Below, one piece after another: positions 1 through 8,913 of a stretch of 64,000 bases of DNA. Source of the stretch: Halalkalibacter okhensis (GTDB lineage: Bacteria > Bacillota > Bacilli > Bacillales > Bacillaceae_D). The notes beneath the pieces were generated by a model. The model made no database searches and was not told the DNA's origin. It saw nothing but the letters and a program-made list of their open reading frames with translations. Each line of letters opens with the position of its first letter. The stretch's first letter is position 1. Made by a program: the position numbers and the translations under genes. The stretch spans positions 1 to 64,000 of the forward strand of contig NZ_JRJU01000011.1 of NCBI RefSeq assembly GCF_000787375.1. The letters run 5' to 3'.

Positions 1-806
1 TTATGACAGGGATCTATACCATGTCTATGGCTTTAATGGCAGCTCTCGCATCTGGTGTGAGTATTCCTTTGGCTCAAGGGTTAAACCTCGGCTGGGAGAA
101 ATCATTAGCGCTTTGGGCGATTTTATCAGGAGGGGCTGTTCTTGCTTGGATACCCCAGCTTCGAAAGCCCAAAAGAATAGCTCAAGTTTCACATTCACCT
201 AGCAGTTCCATTTGGTCTTCTAAACTAGCATGGCAAGTAACGCTTTTTATGGGGTTTCAGTCTTGTATTTTTTACTGCATAATTGCTTGGATACCTGAAA
301 TCTTAGTTACTCGAGGAATAGATGTTCCAATGGCCGGATGGTTATTAACATTGACACAAGTTGTTGGGCTTCCGGCAACATTACTTGTACCTATTCTAGC
401 TGGGCGACTTTCAAATCAAAAAGGGATTGTATTAGGCATTGCCTTCCTATATGCTGCTGGCTTTCTAGGGATTTATGTTGGTGGATCTTTAGGCTTTATA
501 TCCGTATATATGATGTGCTTAGGGGTGGCACAAGGTGCAGGTATAAGTCTATCCCTGAGTTTGTTTGGCTTACGATCTCAAAATGCCTATGATGCAGCAA
601 ATCTATCAGGTATGGCACAATCGGCTGGTTATTTACTTGCAGCATTAGGTCCCCTTTTAATGGGTCTTTTCTTTGATCTCTTCCATTCTTGGTCACCATC
701 TTTTTTCCTATTTTTTGCGATGATTCTAGCGATGGGGGTCTTTGGTGTACAAGCTGGACGCGATCAAGTTCTGTTCCAATCAGAACCAGAGAAATTAAGA
801 GCATAA
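1..806 (+). CDS. MFS transporter, CynX/NimT-like, 5' partial
   Basis: This is the C-terminal two thirds of a major facilitator transporter. The reading frame is open to the first base, so the start lies outside the window; family members are usually about 400 residues and 267 codons follow the first internal ATG. Hydrophobic helices alternate with short basic loops, and the tract around the internal ATG (GIYTMSMALMAALASGVSIPL) resembles the mid-protein helix of cyanate/nitroimidazole transporters of the CynX type. The substrate is unknown; the adjacent catabolic genes suggest an organic acid. The gene converges on the aldehyde dehydrogenase gene and shares a bidirectional terminator with it. 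Confidence 0.8.
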   Translation, partial: MTGIYTMSMALMAALASGVSIPLAQGLNLGWEKSLALWAILSGGAVLAWIPQLRKPKRIAQVSHSPSSSIWSSKLAWQVTLFMGFQSCIFYCIIAWIPEILVTRGIDVPMAGWLLTLTQVVGLPATLLVPILAGRLSNQKGIVLGIAFLYAAGFLGIYVGGSLGFISVYMMCLGVAQGAGISLSLSLFGLRSQNAYDAANLSGMAQSAGYLLAALGPLLMGLFFDLFHSWSPSFFLFFAMILAMGVFGVQAGRDQVLFQSEPEKLRA

Positions 807-852
807 AAAAGGGTCTAGTTCATTCCCATTTGGGAAGAACAGACCCTTTTTC
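806..852. terminator. Bidirectional terminator
   Basis: AAAAAGGGTCT pairs with AGACCCTTTTT, and the loop holds further pairing (GTTC with GAAC, CCC with GGG). The A and T runs at the base would serve both strands. It sits between the convergent MFS and aldehyde dehydrogenase genes. Confidence 0.85.
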
Positions 853-857
853 CTTAT

Positions 858-2318
858 TTAAAACGCAAACTGACGATACTTAGTTTGCACTGATACCCAC
901 TTTGTTGTCGTAAACTCTTCGACAACCCACGGATTACCAAAGCGCCCTAGTCCGCTTGCTTTGTTACCACCAAATGGAATATGCGGGGCGTCATTGACTG
1001 TTTGATCGTTAATATGCGTCATCCCTGCTTCAACTTGTAGCGCAAGCTCTTCCCCACGTTCTAGGTCACTTGTAAAGATTGCCGAACTTAATCCGTGCTC
1101 GGTCTCATTTGCAAATTCAATCGCCTGCTCATCAGACTCTGCTTTAATGATGGTCGCAATTGGGGCAAATAATTCACTTTGCGCAAGCTGGCTTGAATTA
1201 TCAACATTTGTAAAGACAAATGGTGTTAATACATTGCCAAAACGCTCCCCCTCTAAAGCTAGCGTTGCACCTTCTTGCTTCGCTTTTTCAATAAAATTCA
1301 AGGCCTTCTCCATTTGTCTAGCATTTACTAAAGGACCAATGACGGTTTTTGGATCACTCGTATCCCCATATGGAAGAGCAGCTGCTTTGTCCACAAATTT
1401 CTGAACGAATTCATCATGCTTATCTTGATGAACTATGATCCGATTAATGATCATACAAATTTGCCCTTGGTGAATAAATTTACCGAATATCGCAGCCTCC
1501 ACCGCACGGTCTACATCGGCATCGGATAAAACTATCAATGGACTGTTCCCACCAAGTTCAAGAGCGACACGCTTTAAATTTCTTCCTGCAATTTCGCCAA
1601 TATGTCGTCCTACCGCTGTTGATCCCGTGAAACTCACCAATTGATAATTCGGGTTCGTCAACATGTCATCACCAATTTCCTCGACATCAGTTTGAATCAC
1701 ATTTAAGACCCCTTTAGGAAGACCAGCTTCTTCAAATGCCTTCGCTAAAATCGCTCCACCACTTAACCCTACTTGAATATCTGGCTTATGAACAACGCTA
1801 TTTCCTAGCGCAATAGCAGGGGCGATCGTCCTCATCGATAGATTCATAGGAAAGTTAAACGGCGAAATTGACGCAATAACCCCTAACGGCACTCGGTGAA
1901 TGTGATTTAGTTTGCCTTCAACATGCCCAGGTACTTCTCGTACTTGATTGACCTCATCAGCATATTTAAGTGCCTCCTCTAGAAATTCAAGTGTTAAGTG
2001 TAATTCAACATTTGCTTTTAACACACTGCCACCTGTTTCACGACCAATGATACTCACAATTTCCTCACGATTTGCCTTCAAATAATCGGCTGCCTTATGC
2101 AAGACGTCTCTGCGCTCATCCACTGTGCTTTTTGCCCATTGTTTTTGCGCTGCTTTTGCGACCGTAAATGCTTCTTCTACTTGTTTGGACGTAGCCAATT
2201 GAATAGAAGTAATAAGAGAACCGTCATATGGATTAGTAATATCATACGACCGATCACTGCCCCCAACTACCCACTCACCGTTAATGAAACTTTTGTTTAA
2301 TTGTTCAAAGTTTTGCAT
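858..2318 (-). CDS. NAD(P)-dependent aldehyde dehydrogenase, benzaldehyde/vanillin type
   Basis: This 486-residue cytoplasmic enzyme of the aldehyde dehydrogenase superfamily should oxidise an aldehyde to a carboxylate. The catalytic Glu (ELGG, near residue 254) and catalytic Cys (GQIC, near residue 288) are present, with the SFTGST cofactor-loop motif and the ISPFNFP segment before them. Overall it resembles the YfmT-like benzaldehyde/vanillin dehydrogenases. The ATG at 2318 is chosen because GAGGAG stands 8 bases upstream; an in-frame GTG at 2327 overlaps that site. It is the last gene after the TRAP genes, 60 bases downstream of dctM, and would act after the upstream decarboxylase. The exact substrate is inferred from context only. 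Confidence 0.85.
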   Translation of the reverse strand: MQNFEQLNKSFINGEWVVGGSDRSYDITNPYDGSLITSIQLATSKQVEEAFTVAKAAQKQWAKSTVDERRDVLHKAADYLKANREEIVSIIGRETGGSVLKANVELHLTLEFLEEALKYADEVNQVREVPGHVEGKLNHIHRVPLGVIASISPFNFPMNLSMRTIAPAIALGNSVVHKPDIQVGLSGGAILAKAFEEAGLPKGVLNVIQTDVEEIGDDMLTNPNYQLVSFTGSTAVGRHIGEIAGRNLKRVALELGGNSPLIVLSDADVDRAVEAAIFGKFIHQGQICMIINRIIVHQDKHDEFVQKFVDKAAALPYGDTSDPKTVIGPLVNARQMEKALNFIEKAKQEGATLALEGERFGNVLTPFVFTNVDNSSQLAQSELFAPIATIIKAESDEQAIEFANETEHGLSSAIFTSDLERGEELALQVEAGMTHINDQTVNDAPHIPFGGNKASGLGRFGNPWVVEEFTTTKWVSVQTKYRQFAF

Positions 2319-2378
2319 ACAAAACACTCCTCTTTATTCGTTTTATTAATAAATTGTATACTTCAACCTAAATCTGCA

Positions 2379-3692
2379 TTAACCTCCACCTCTCATAAAG
2401 TTAGGCAAGGTCATGACAATTTCAGGAAAAATAACTAGTAGAATAGTAAAAAGAATCATGGTTACTAGCATGGGCGTAACCCCTTTAAATATCGTTTGAA
2501 TCGGAATATCTTTTGCAACCCCATTTATTACATACACACTAATTCCAAGAGGTGGTGTAATAACCCCCATGTTGAACACCATAACCATAATAATCCCAAA
2601 CCAAATCCCATCAAATCCAAGCTGAATAATGAGTGGATAGACGATCGGAAGTGTTAAAACTAAGATTGCAATCCCTTCCAAAAATAATCCTAACAAAAAA
2701 TAGATAATTAAGATGATTGCCACGATGACAAATGGCGATACATCTAAACCGACCACCATCGATGTAACCGCAGTCGGAACTCGACTCATAGCTAAAAATT
2801 GCCCAAATAGTGTCGCTCCAATTAAGATAATAAAAATCATCGATGTTAATCGGATTGTCTCCTCTAAAGAGGCAAAAAAACCTTTCCATCCCAAGCGTCT
2901 CGTTAAAACAGAAAATAACAATGCACCAAGTGCCCCTACTCCCCCTGCTTCGGTTGGTGTGAAAAAGCCAAAATAAATTCCACCAATACTTAGTAAGAAG
3001 ATCAATCCAAAGGGCCAAATTTTACTGATCGATTTCATTCGATCTTGAAACGAAGACGGACTTTGCTGGTTCGGTGCAAGTGACGGCTTCCTTCTCACTT
3101 GAATATATACAGTGAGCATGAAAAAAAAGGCTAATAAGATTCCTGGCACTAGTCCAGCAATTAATAATGCCCCCACCGGCTCCATCGTCAACACCCCGTA
3201 AAGAATTAAAATCACACTTGGGGGAATTAACACACCTAGCGTTCCACCTGCGGCCACACAAGAAGAAGATAACCCAGGGTGATATTTATAATCTTTCATT
3301 TCAGGTAAGGCCACTTTTGCTAACGTTGCTGTCGTAGCATTAACACTCCCTGAAATAGAAGAGAAAATTGCTGATGCACCAATCGTTGCCATTCCAATTC
3401 CTCCGCGAACGTGTCCAACCCAGTGGTCAACTGCTTTAAATAAGTCTTTTGCTAATCCACTATAAGAAAGAAACATCCCCATCAAAATAAACATTGGCAT
3501 AACACTTAAACTATATTTACTTGCTGTACCAAAAGCACTCATACCAAGCTGAGCCAAAGCAACATTCGTTCCCGATAAGTACATATAACCTGTAAATCCA
3601 ACTAAAAGGAGAGCAATTCCAACTTGAACACGAAGCAAGATCAGAACAAACAAAGCAATAATTCCGATTATTCCTACTACTTCAGGACTCAT
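2379..3692 (-). CDS. dctM: TRAP transporter large permease (DctM), system 1
   Basis: A 437-residue integral membrane protein of the TRAP large-subunit family. It forms the sodium- or proton-coupled channel that takes solute from the DctP binding protein. The sequence is a string of hydrophobic helices with conserved family stretches (SGSVNATTATLAKVALPEM, LGVLIPPSVILILYG, FTPTEAGGVGALGA, NMGVITPPLGISVYV). Its start overlaps the end of dctQ by 11 bases, which suggests translational coupling. It closely resembles the second DctM at 11999-13306. Confidence 0.93.
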   Translation of the reverse strand: MSPEVVGIIGIIALFVLILLRVQVGIALLLVGFTGYMYLSGTNVALAQLGMSAFGTASKYSLSVMPMFILMGMFLSYSGLAKDLFKAVDHWVGHVRGGIGMATIGASAIFSSISGSVNATTATLAKVALPEMKDYKYHPGLSSSCVAAGGTLGVLIPPSVILILYGVLTMEPVGALLIAGLVPGILLAFFFMLTVYIQVRRKPSLAPNQQSPSSFQDRMKSISKIWPFGLIFLLSIGGIYFGFFTPTEAGGVGALGALLFSVLTRRLGWKGFFASLEETIRLTSMIFIILIGATLFGQFLAMSRVPTAVTSMVVGLDVSPFVIVAIILIIYFLLGLFLEGIAILVLTLPIVYPLIIQLGFDGIWFGIIMVMVFNMGVITPPLGISVYVINGVAKDIPIQTIFKGVTPMLVTMILFTILLVIFPEIVMTLPNFMRGGG

Positions 3693-4185
3693 TTGGATGC
3701 ACCACCTTTCGTATCGCTTTTAAGAAATCAACGAGCACCGTTAAGGTAAAAAATAAAATCCCCACTGCACAAACAAGTACAAAAGCACTAACCGGTAACT
3801 TTAAATCCCCTGTTACACTATTGGAAACTTGATTGGCATAAGACACTGTTTGTCTAGCCATTAATCCTAATAAAACCATCATAATTAAGTATGTGATCAC
3901 ATCAAACACAGCCTGCGCTCTAACAGACAGCTTATCAATGAAAACCCCAACTGAAATATGCCCCTTTTTCTGTTGGGTATACCCTAGACTTAAAAAGACA
4001 ATTAACGCTAGCCATAAATAGGTTAGCTCATACGTACCTGTAACAGGACGCCATAAGAAGCGGCCTGCTACATCACTAAATGTTAATACCATCATCAAAA
4101 ATAAGAGGAGTGCTGAAACTTTAGATGAAATGTTATTTAAGAACCCTACAAATTTCTCGAAATTCGTTATGAATCTCATAAACAT
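3682..4185 (-). CDS. dctQ: TRAP transporter small permease (DctQ), system 1
   Basis: A 167-residue four-helix membrane protein of the DctQ family. It has the typical RPVTGTYELTYLWL segment after the first long helix, and hydrophobic helices near residues 20-40, 50-70, 90-110 and 130-155. It pairs with DctM and contributes to the transport complex. GGAGAATAGCAT precedes the ATG at 4185. It lies 3 bases after dctP and overlaps dctM. Confidence 0.9.
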   Translation of the reverse strand: MFMRFITNFEKFVGFLNNISSKVSALLLFLMMVLTFSDVAGRFLWRPVTGTYELTYLWLALIVFLSLGYTQQKKGHISVGVFIDKLSVRAQAVFDVITYLIMMVLLGLMARQTVSYANQVSNSVTGDLKLPVSAFVLVCAVGILFFTLTVLVDFLKAIRKVVHPNES

Positions 4186-4188
4186 ATG

Positions 4189-5280
4189 CTATTCTCCTAG
4201 ATCGCGGAGGCGAACCGCTTCCTCATAAATTTCTGATCCTGGCAATCCCTCTGCATCCATTTCATTTACCCATTTTTCATATAGGTGCTCAAGTGGCGCT
4301 TTCCAATTAGAAAGGTCTTCTTCAGGAATTTCATAGACTTCAATTCCTGCTTGAGTAGCTGATTCCCAGCCACCGTCCGCATCTACGTTATAAAGCTCAG
4401 CTGCTTTGTTTGCCATGTTTTCACCTATAAGTTCTTCAATCACGGCTTGATCTTCTTCAGAAATTTTTGACCAAGTAGCTGGGTTAATGACTACAAAGAT
4501 ACTACTTGTATAGAAGTTCCCTTTTGTAATATAGTTCGTTACATCCGCGAGTTGGAAGTTCGTAATAACAGAAGCTGGAGCAAGCGCCCCATCAACGACT
4601 CCTCTTTGCATCGCTTCATATACATCTCCCATTGGCATTGAAACAGGAATAGCTCCATATGATTCTAAAATTCCATTAGCTGATGGCGAAGGTGTTCGAA
4701 TTCTTAAACCTTGTAGATCTTCAGGTGAATGGATAGGTTTATCGACCGTTAAAAGTTGGGCTGGATCATTTTTAAACAACCAACCAACCTTCGTACCTTC
4801 ATGCTCCTCTGCAATATCAGGAAACGTTTCATGAAGTCCCCAGAAGATCCTAGTCGCATCTGTTGCATTCTCCCCCATAAATGGCAACTCTGTTACACCT
4901 GTAAGAGGGAACCTTCCAGGAGTATAACCATGAAGGGACATTGACATATCCGCTACTCCATTTACAACTAGATCGTACTGTGCATTGGCCTCTCCTAACG
5001 CATTGGCTGGATATAATGTTCCAGTCACTCTGCCATCTGTCGCCTCTTCCATATCTGCAATAAAAGGTTCGATGAGCTCTGTATGTTGTGGGTGGGGACC
5101 TGGCATGAAGGTAGAAAACGTTAAATCTACTACATCTCCTGATGGAGCAGGACTTTCTGCTTCTCCACTCGTTTCCTCACCACCTGTTGATTCTGCCCCC
5201 CCACAAGCAGCTAGACTAATAAGCATTGCACTCATAACCCCAGACCATAGAAAACGCTTCCATTTTTGTTGTTTTTTCAT
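4189..5280 (-). CDS. dctP: TRAP transporter solute-binding lipoprotein (DctP), system 1
   Basis: A 363-residue extracytoplasmic binding protein. The N-terminus has a lipoprotein signal (basic start, hydrophobic core, LAAC lipobox with Cys near residue 26) followed by a Gly/Ser/Glu linker. The DctP fold is indicated by GLRIRTPSPSANGILESYGAIPVSMPMGDVYEAMQRGVVDGA, whose Arg normally binds the solute carboxylate. The ligand is therefore probably an organic acid. It lies 78 bases after the thiamine-diphosphate enzyme and begins the transporter gene set. Confidence 0.92.
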   Translation of the reverse strand: MKKQQKWKRFLWSGVMSAMLISLAACGGAESTGGEETSGEAESPAPSGDVVDLTFSTFMPGPHPQHTELIEPFIADMEEATDGRVTGTLYPANALGEANAQYDLVVNGVADMSMSLHGYTPGRFPLTGVTELPFMGENATDATRIFWGLHETFPDIAEEHEGTKVGWLFKNDPAQLLTVDKPIHSPEDLQGLRIRTPSPSANGILESYGAIPVSMPMGDVYEAMQRGVVDGALAPASVITNFQLADVTNYITKGNFYTSSIFVVINPATWSKISEEDQAVIEELIGENMANKAAELYNVDADGGWESATQAGIEVYEIPEEDLSNWKAPLEHLYEKWVNEMDAEGLPGSEIYEEAVRLRDLGE

Positions 5281-5358
5281 GGTTACACCCCTTTAGATTA
5301 ATAAATACAATAGGTATATTTAGTGGTGGAGTATCCTCCACCTGTTTAGGAACACAAT

Positions 5359-7116
5359 TTACTTGCCAGTAATCCGAACATCTACCACAGCTGACCTACC
5401 ACTTTTTACAATTTCATAAGCAGTTTGTAATGCTTCTTTTAATTCTTTTGGATCTTCTACCGTCCTCGCATATGCTCCTCCAGCAGCCCAGGCAACATTT
5501 GCCAGATCCGAAGACGGTCCGAAGTTCGTGTAAAATTCATCTGTTTGTTTTGCTAATCCATCTGGGTGAACACCTAAGGCAGAGAATTTCGGTGCATTCC
5601 ATTGTTCATTATTGTAAATAACAGTCAGGAATGGAGCCTCATACTTTCTCGACATCCAGTGAACAGGAGTAGGATTACTGAAAACGAAACAACCATCGCC
5701 GCATAAGCTAACAACCACTTTGTCTGGTGAAGCTAACTTGGCGCCAACAGCAGCTCCCCCGTTCCATCCGAGAGAACCACCTCCCATTGTAAAATACGTA
5801 CCTGGCATAGTCCTAGGTAAATGATTATTCACAGTGGAAAAATTCGTAATTGTCTCACTCATAACAATGGTTTCGTCTTCAATGACTTCTCTAATGCAAG
5901 ATGTTAATAATTCCGGAGTGATTCTTCCTTCGTCACTCGGTCTCTCAAGTAAGGATAACTGCACCTGCTGTTCTTCATGAAATTGGGAGATTTCTTTAAA
6001 GCGCTTTGAAATTTTATCCTTGGTTAATTCTGCTTGATCAATACAAGCATTCAATTGCTGCAGGACAACATGTGTATCCGCTTTAAAGAAACTCTCTGAT
6101 GGAATATACCACAGGGGTGTTTTTTCTTTTAAAGGATCAGCGTCGACATAATAAATCTTGCAGTCTGCAGCAGGTTTATTGTGTAATGGAATCCACGGAA
6201 CATCACTGTCTAAGACAAGAACCAAATCAGCGTTAGCTAACTGTTCATGCTGAATTGGTTCATTCCATCTATACCCCACATGTAGCGGGTGATCTGAAGG
6301 AAAGTTAAAATAACTCGGAACCGATTCAAGAACTGGAATCGCAAGCTTATTTGATAAATGAATTAGTTCTTCGACACTTTCATGATTACGTCCTAGGTAA
6401 GACGTGACAATTAAAGGATGTTCCGCCTTAAGCAACGCATCTTTTATCTCTTCAATTTTTTGTGGAGGAATGGCAGCTGGCGACAAGGGTCCCCACTTTT
6501 TTAGGTCAAGGGAAACTTCCTCTACTTTTTCTTCCAACACTTCACGTGCAGCAATCAAATATGCTGGCCCTTTTGGATCACTTTGTGCAACTTGCATCGC
6601 TCTATGAAGCAACTGTTTTACGTTTTTTCCTGTTCGGATTTCATTTGAATATTTAGCATACTCTCTTACAATTCCAGGCTGATCATACACATCTTGAATC
6701 CAATGAATAAATTCATTTCGGCTTCCTAGCATTTCACCATCTTGAGTCGTAGGTGAAGTACCTGCAAAGATTAATACAGGAATTCTTCCTTTCGCCGCAT
6801 TATGTACAGCCCCTCCAAGATTTTGAGTACCACAATCAACATGAACAATGACTACTTGTGGCTCTCCAGTGATTTGAGCATAGCCATGAGCTGCGCTTAA
6901 TGCTACCATTTCATGTTGACAGATAATCACTTCTGGCATCTCTCTACCTTCTTTTTTAAACCGTGCAAAACTCTCAAGCAAAGCTGGATGGTCGCTCCCT
7001 AAATTCGCAAATATATAGGATACACCTAAATCCTGAAATGCTTCTACCATTTGATCTGCCGTCGTATACATCCTTTTCTCCACAGAGACGTTGCTTTTTG
7101 CGTCTTGTAACTTCAC
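5359..7116 (-). CDS. Thiamine-diphosphate enzyme, 2-oxoacid decarboxylase-like
   Basis: A 585-residue enzyme of the acetolactate synthase/benzoylformate decarboxylase superfamily, with N-terminal PYR, central and C-terminal PP domains. The cofactor-activating Glu is in CQHEMVALSAAHGYA (near residue 69). The diphosphate-binding GDG...NN motif lies near residues 473-503. A His in VHVDCGTQN occupies the place of the catalytic His of benzoylformate decarboxylase, and a second His in VPWIPLH is near that enzyme's other active-site His. A 2-oxoacid decarboxylase giving an aldehyde for the downstream dehydrogenase is therefore plausible; acetolactate synthase is less likely because no small subunit is nearby. 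The GTG start at 7116 has GGGGGG six bases upstream. Confidence 0.75.
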   Translation of the reverse strand: MKLQDAKSNVSVEKRMYTTADQMVEAFQDLGVSYIFANLGSDHPALLESFARFKKEGREMPEVIICQHEMVALSAAHGYAQITGEPQVVIVHVDCGTQNLGGAVHNAAKGRIPVLIFAGTSPTTQDGEMLGSRNEFIHWIQDVYDQPGIVREYAKYSNEIRTGKNVKQLLHRAMQVAQSDPKGPAYLIAAREVLEEKVEEVSLDLKKWGPLSPAAIPPQKIEEIKDALLKAEHPLIVTSYLGRNHESVEELIHLSNKLAIPVLESVPSYFNFPSDHPLHVGYRWNEPIQHEQLANADLVLVLDSDVPWIPLHNKPAADCKIYYVDADPLKEKTPLWYIPSESFFKADTHVVLQQLNACIDQAELTKDKISKRFKEISQFHEEQQVQLSLLERPSDEGRITPELLTSCIREVIEDETIVMSETITNFSTVNNHLPRTMPGTYFTMGGGSLGWNGGAAVGAKLASPDKVVVSLCGDGCFVFSNPTPVHWMSRKYEAPFLTVIYNNEQWNAPKFSALGVHPDGLAKQTDEFYTNFGPSSDLANVAWAAGGAYARTVEDPKELKEALQTAYEIVKSGRSAVVDVRITGK

Positions 7117-7176
7117 CAATATCCCCCCAAATTTATCGTATCCTTTTCCTCATCGATATTAAGCGTTTACAAATGT

Positions 7177-7261
7177 AAAATAAATAAAACTGAATGTTTT
7201 GTTTATTTTTAATAATTGCTTTTTTTATAGTGTAGCACATGCTATATTATATGAATAATAT
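7177..7261. promoter_or_regulatory. Divergent control region with three inverted repeats (probable LysR operators)
   Basis: The gap between the thiamine-diphosphate enzyme and lysR holds three inverted repeats. The first has 14-base arms (AAAATAAATAAAAC at 7177-7190 and its near-complement at 7196-7209, 13 of 14 paired). The second is ATAG-N11-CTAT at 7227-7245, the T-N11-A layout typical of LysR sites. The third is ATATTAT-ATGA-ATAATAT at 7244-7261. LysR proteins usually bind such divergent regions, so autoregulation and control of the TRAP operon are likely. Confidence 0.5.
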
Positions 7262-7317
7262 TAATAAAGTCTGTTTTATATACTTTTATCATATGAATAC
7301 CAAGAGGAGGTCTTTGA

Positions 7318-8211
7318 TTGGATATCCGGCAACTCCGGTATTTTATTACCGTTGTACAGGAAGGTCAAATTACACTTGCTGCAAAAAAGTTGAATATGGC
7401 ACAACCACCTTTAAGTCAACAACTAAAAAATATGGAGACAGAGATTGGGGCGAAACTTCTCTCTAGAAATGGACGCAAGCTCGAATTAACAGAAGCTGGA
7501 CACCTTCTCTATCAAAAAGGACTTCATCTACTTGATCGTTTTGATGAAACGATTACTGCTGTAAAAGAAACTGGTGAAGGGCTAAGTGGTACATTATCAA
7601 TTGGTTGTGTCATGTCGTGTATACACTACCTCCCCGAGCGAATCCGGGCTTTTAACGACACATACCCTCAAGTTAAAGTAAAGATACTAGCAGGTGACCC
7701 TTATCGATTAACGGATTATATTTATGAGAGAAGCATTGAAGCTGCTATCGTTCGCTCTCCACTTAATACTGAAAATTTTAATACCATCGAATTAGATATT
7801 GACCCGTTTGTTTTCATCGCACCAAAAGCATGGGAACAATTGCCTTCGGGCTCTAAAATAGCCATGAGAGACATTTCCGAACTTCCCTTAATTGCATTAC
7901 ATCGTGTTAATGGAGTTGGCGTCTATGAAGTTGTCCTAGAAGAATTTAATAGACATGGTTTAGAACCCAATTATGTATGTGAATCTCCTGACGCCACTAT
8001 CCTATTATCTATGGTTAAAGCAGGGATAGGTGGAGTATTGTTGCCTAAATCGGTTTTATTTAATTTCTCAAAAGAAAACCTTAGAGTGTTTGAAATAATA
8101 GATAGCTCAGCTGAAACAACGACATCAATCATTTGGCAAAAAGAAAGATATTTATCTAAAGCTGCAAAGCGATTCATTGAATTGTTTACTGACGAGTATC
8201 CATCAACTTAG
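7318..8211 (+). CDS. LysR-family transcriptional regulator
   Basis: A 297-residue LysR-type regulator. The N-terminal winged helix-turn-helix spans residues 1-60 (MDIRQLRYFITVVQEGQIT, AAKKLNMAQPPLSQQLKNME) and a periplasmic-binding-like effector domain follows. The start is TTG at 7318, supported by AGGAGG seven bases upstream and by the canonical N-terminus. It is divergent from the thiamine-diphosphate/TRAP/aldehyde dehydrogenase operon and most likely senses the substrate or an intermediate. Confidence 0.93.
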   Translation: MDIRQLRYFITVVQEGQITLAAKKLNMAQPPLSQQLKNMETEIGAKLLSRNGRKLELTEAGHLLYQKGLHLLDRFDETITAVKETGEGLSGTLSIGCVMSCIHYLPERIRAFNDTYPQVKVKILAGDPYRLTDYIYERSIEAAIVRSPLNTENFNTIELDIDPFVFIAPKAWEQLPSGSKIAMRDISELPLIALHRVNGVGVYEVVLEEFNRHGLEPNYVCESPDATILLSMVKAGIGGVLLPKSVLFNFSKENLRVFEIIDSSAETTTSIIWQKERYLSKAAKRFIELFTDEYPST

Positions 8212-8222
8212 GACAGAAAGAG

Positions 8223-8254
8223 AGAGTGCTTTTAGAAACCCCTATAAGCACTCT
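8223..8254 (+). terminator. Hairpin after lysR
   Basis: AGAGTGCTT pairs perfectly with AAGCACTCT over a 14-base loop, 12 bases after the lysR stop. The following T run is interrupted, so termination may be weak. Confidence 0.55.
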
Positions 8255-8291
8255 ATGATTTTCACTTTTTATTAAGCTGTTACTTTCTATA

Positions 8292-8306
8292 AGCGAACGC
8301 TTTCAT
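8292..8306 (-). promoter_or_regulatory. Perfect cre-like site (CcpA) in a convergent 3' region
   Basis: On the minus strand ATGAAAGCGTTCGCT fits the CcpA consensus WTGNAANCGNWNNCW at every position. It lies between the 3' ends of lysR and the oxygenase beta gene. A TATAAT hexamer stands just upstream on the minus strand with only a poor -35, so any controlled transcript would be antisense to lysR. Confidence 0.35.
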
Positions 8307-8388
8307 CCATTATATAAATAAAAGATTTCTTATGAAAGAGTGGGGTACTTATAGCTGCAACATCGTTCATTATTTGCCACTTTTTCTC

Positions 8389-8913
8389 TTACAAGAACAT
8401 ACTCATATTCATCGTCGTAATGACCGTTTGATCTGGAATGATCGTCCGCGAACATACTCTCCACTCGCCATCTACTTTTCTAACTATATCATTTCTTTCA
8501 CCAAACATCTCTTCAAGGTCTGTTGTTGAGCCACGGCTCCGCTTATATAAAAAATAGCTACGTACTTTATACTCATCTTGTTGTTCTCCTGCTTCAATAA
8601 CTACATTTGAGATAAAATGGCGTTGTCTTGTCGCAGGATTTTCAACCCAGGCAGATTTCGTATACAATCTATTTACCCTTGTTCGAAGAGAAGCCTTCGT
8701 TTCTTCGTAAAAGGCTGAGTCGACAGAGATATTATCAATATTGACTCCTTCGACCGTTTCGCGTAGGGGCATTTTATAAGTTATATCATCCGTTAATAAC
8801 TCTAGCCATTCTTTGTACTTTCGATTGTCCAGGTAATAAGCCTCTTGATAAAGTAAATTCGCAATTTGGTCTTTAATCTCTAATGATACATGCGCTTTTA
8901 CCTCATTACTCAT
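8389..8913 (-). CDS. Aromatic-ring-hydroxylating dioxygenase, beta subunit
   Basis: A 174-residue small subunit of the NTF2-like ring-hydroxylating dioxygenase beta family. It supports the alpha subunit's hexamer and has no redox centre of its own. Recognisable segments are LLYQEAYYLDNRKYKEWLELLTDDITYKMP near the start and FGERNDIVRKVDGEWRVCSRTI near the end. The ATG at 8913 has GGAGGA upstream and overlaps the alpha stop as ATGA, so translation is coupled; longer in-frame readings into the alpha gene are unlikely. Confidence 0.92.
   Translation of the reverse strand: MSNEVKAHVSLEIKDQIANLLYQEAYYLDNRKYKEWLELLTDDITYKMPLRETVEGVNIDNISVDSAFYEETKASLRTRVNRLYTKSAWVENPATRQRHFISNVVIEAGEQQDEYKVRSYFLYKRSRGSTTDLEEMFGERNDIVRKVDGEWRVCSRTIIPDQTVITTMNMSMFL

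Noticed and set aside
496-804. 102-residue minus-strand frame inside the MFS gene
   Set aside because: It has no ribosome binding site and opposes an intact, conserved membrane protein frame.
5359-7116. Acetolactate synthase (IlvB) assignment
   Set aside because: No small subunit or branched-chain genes are nearby, and the His pattern fits a decarboxylase better.
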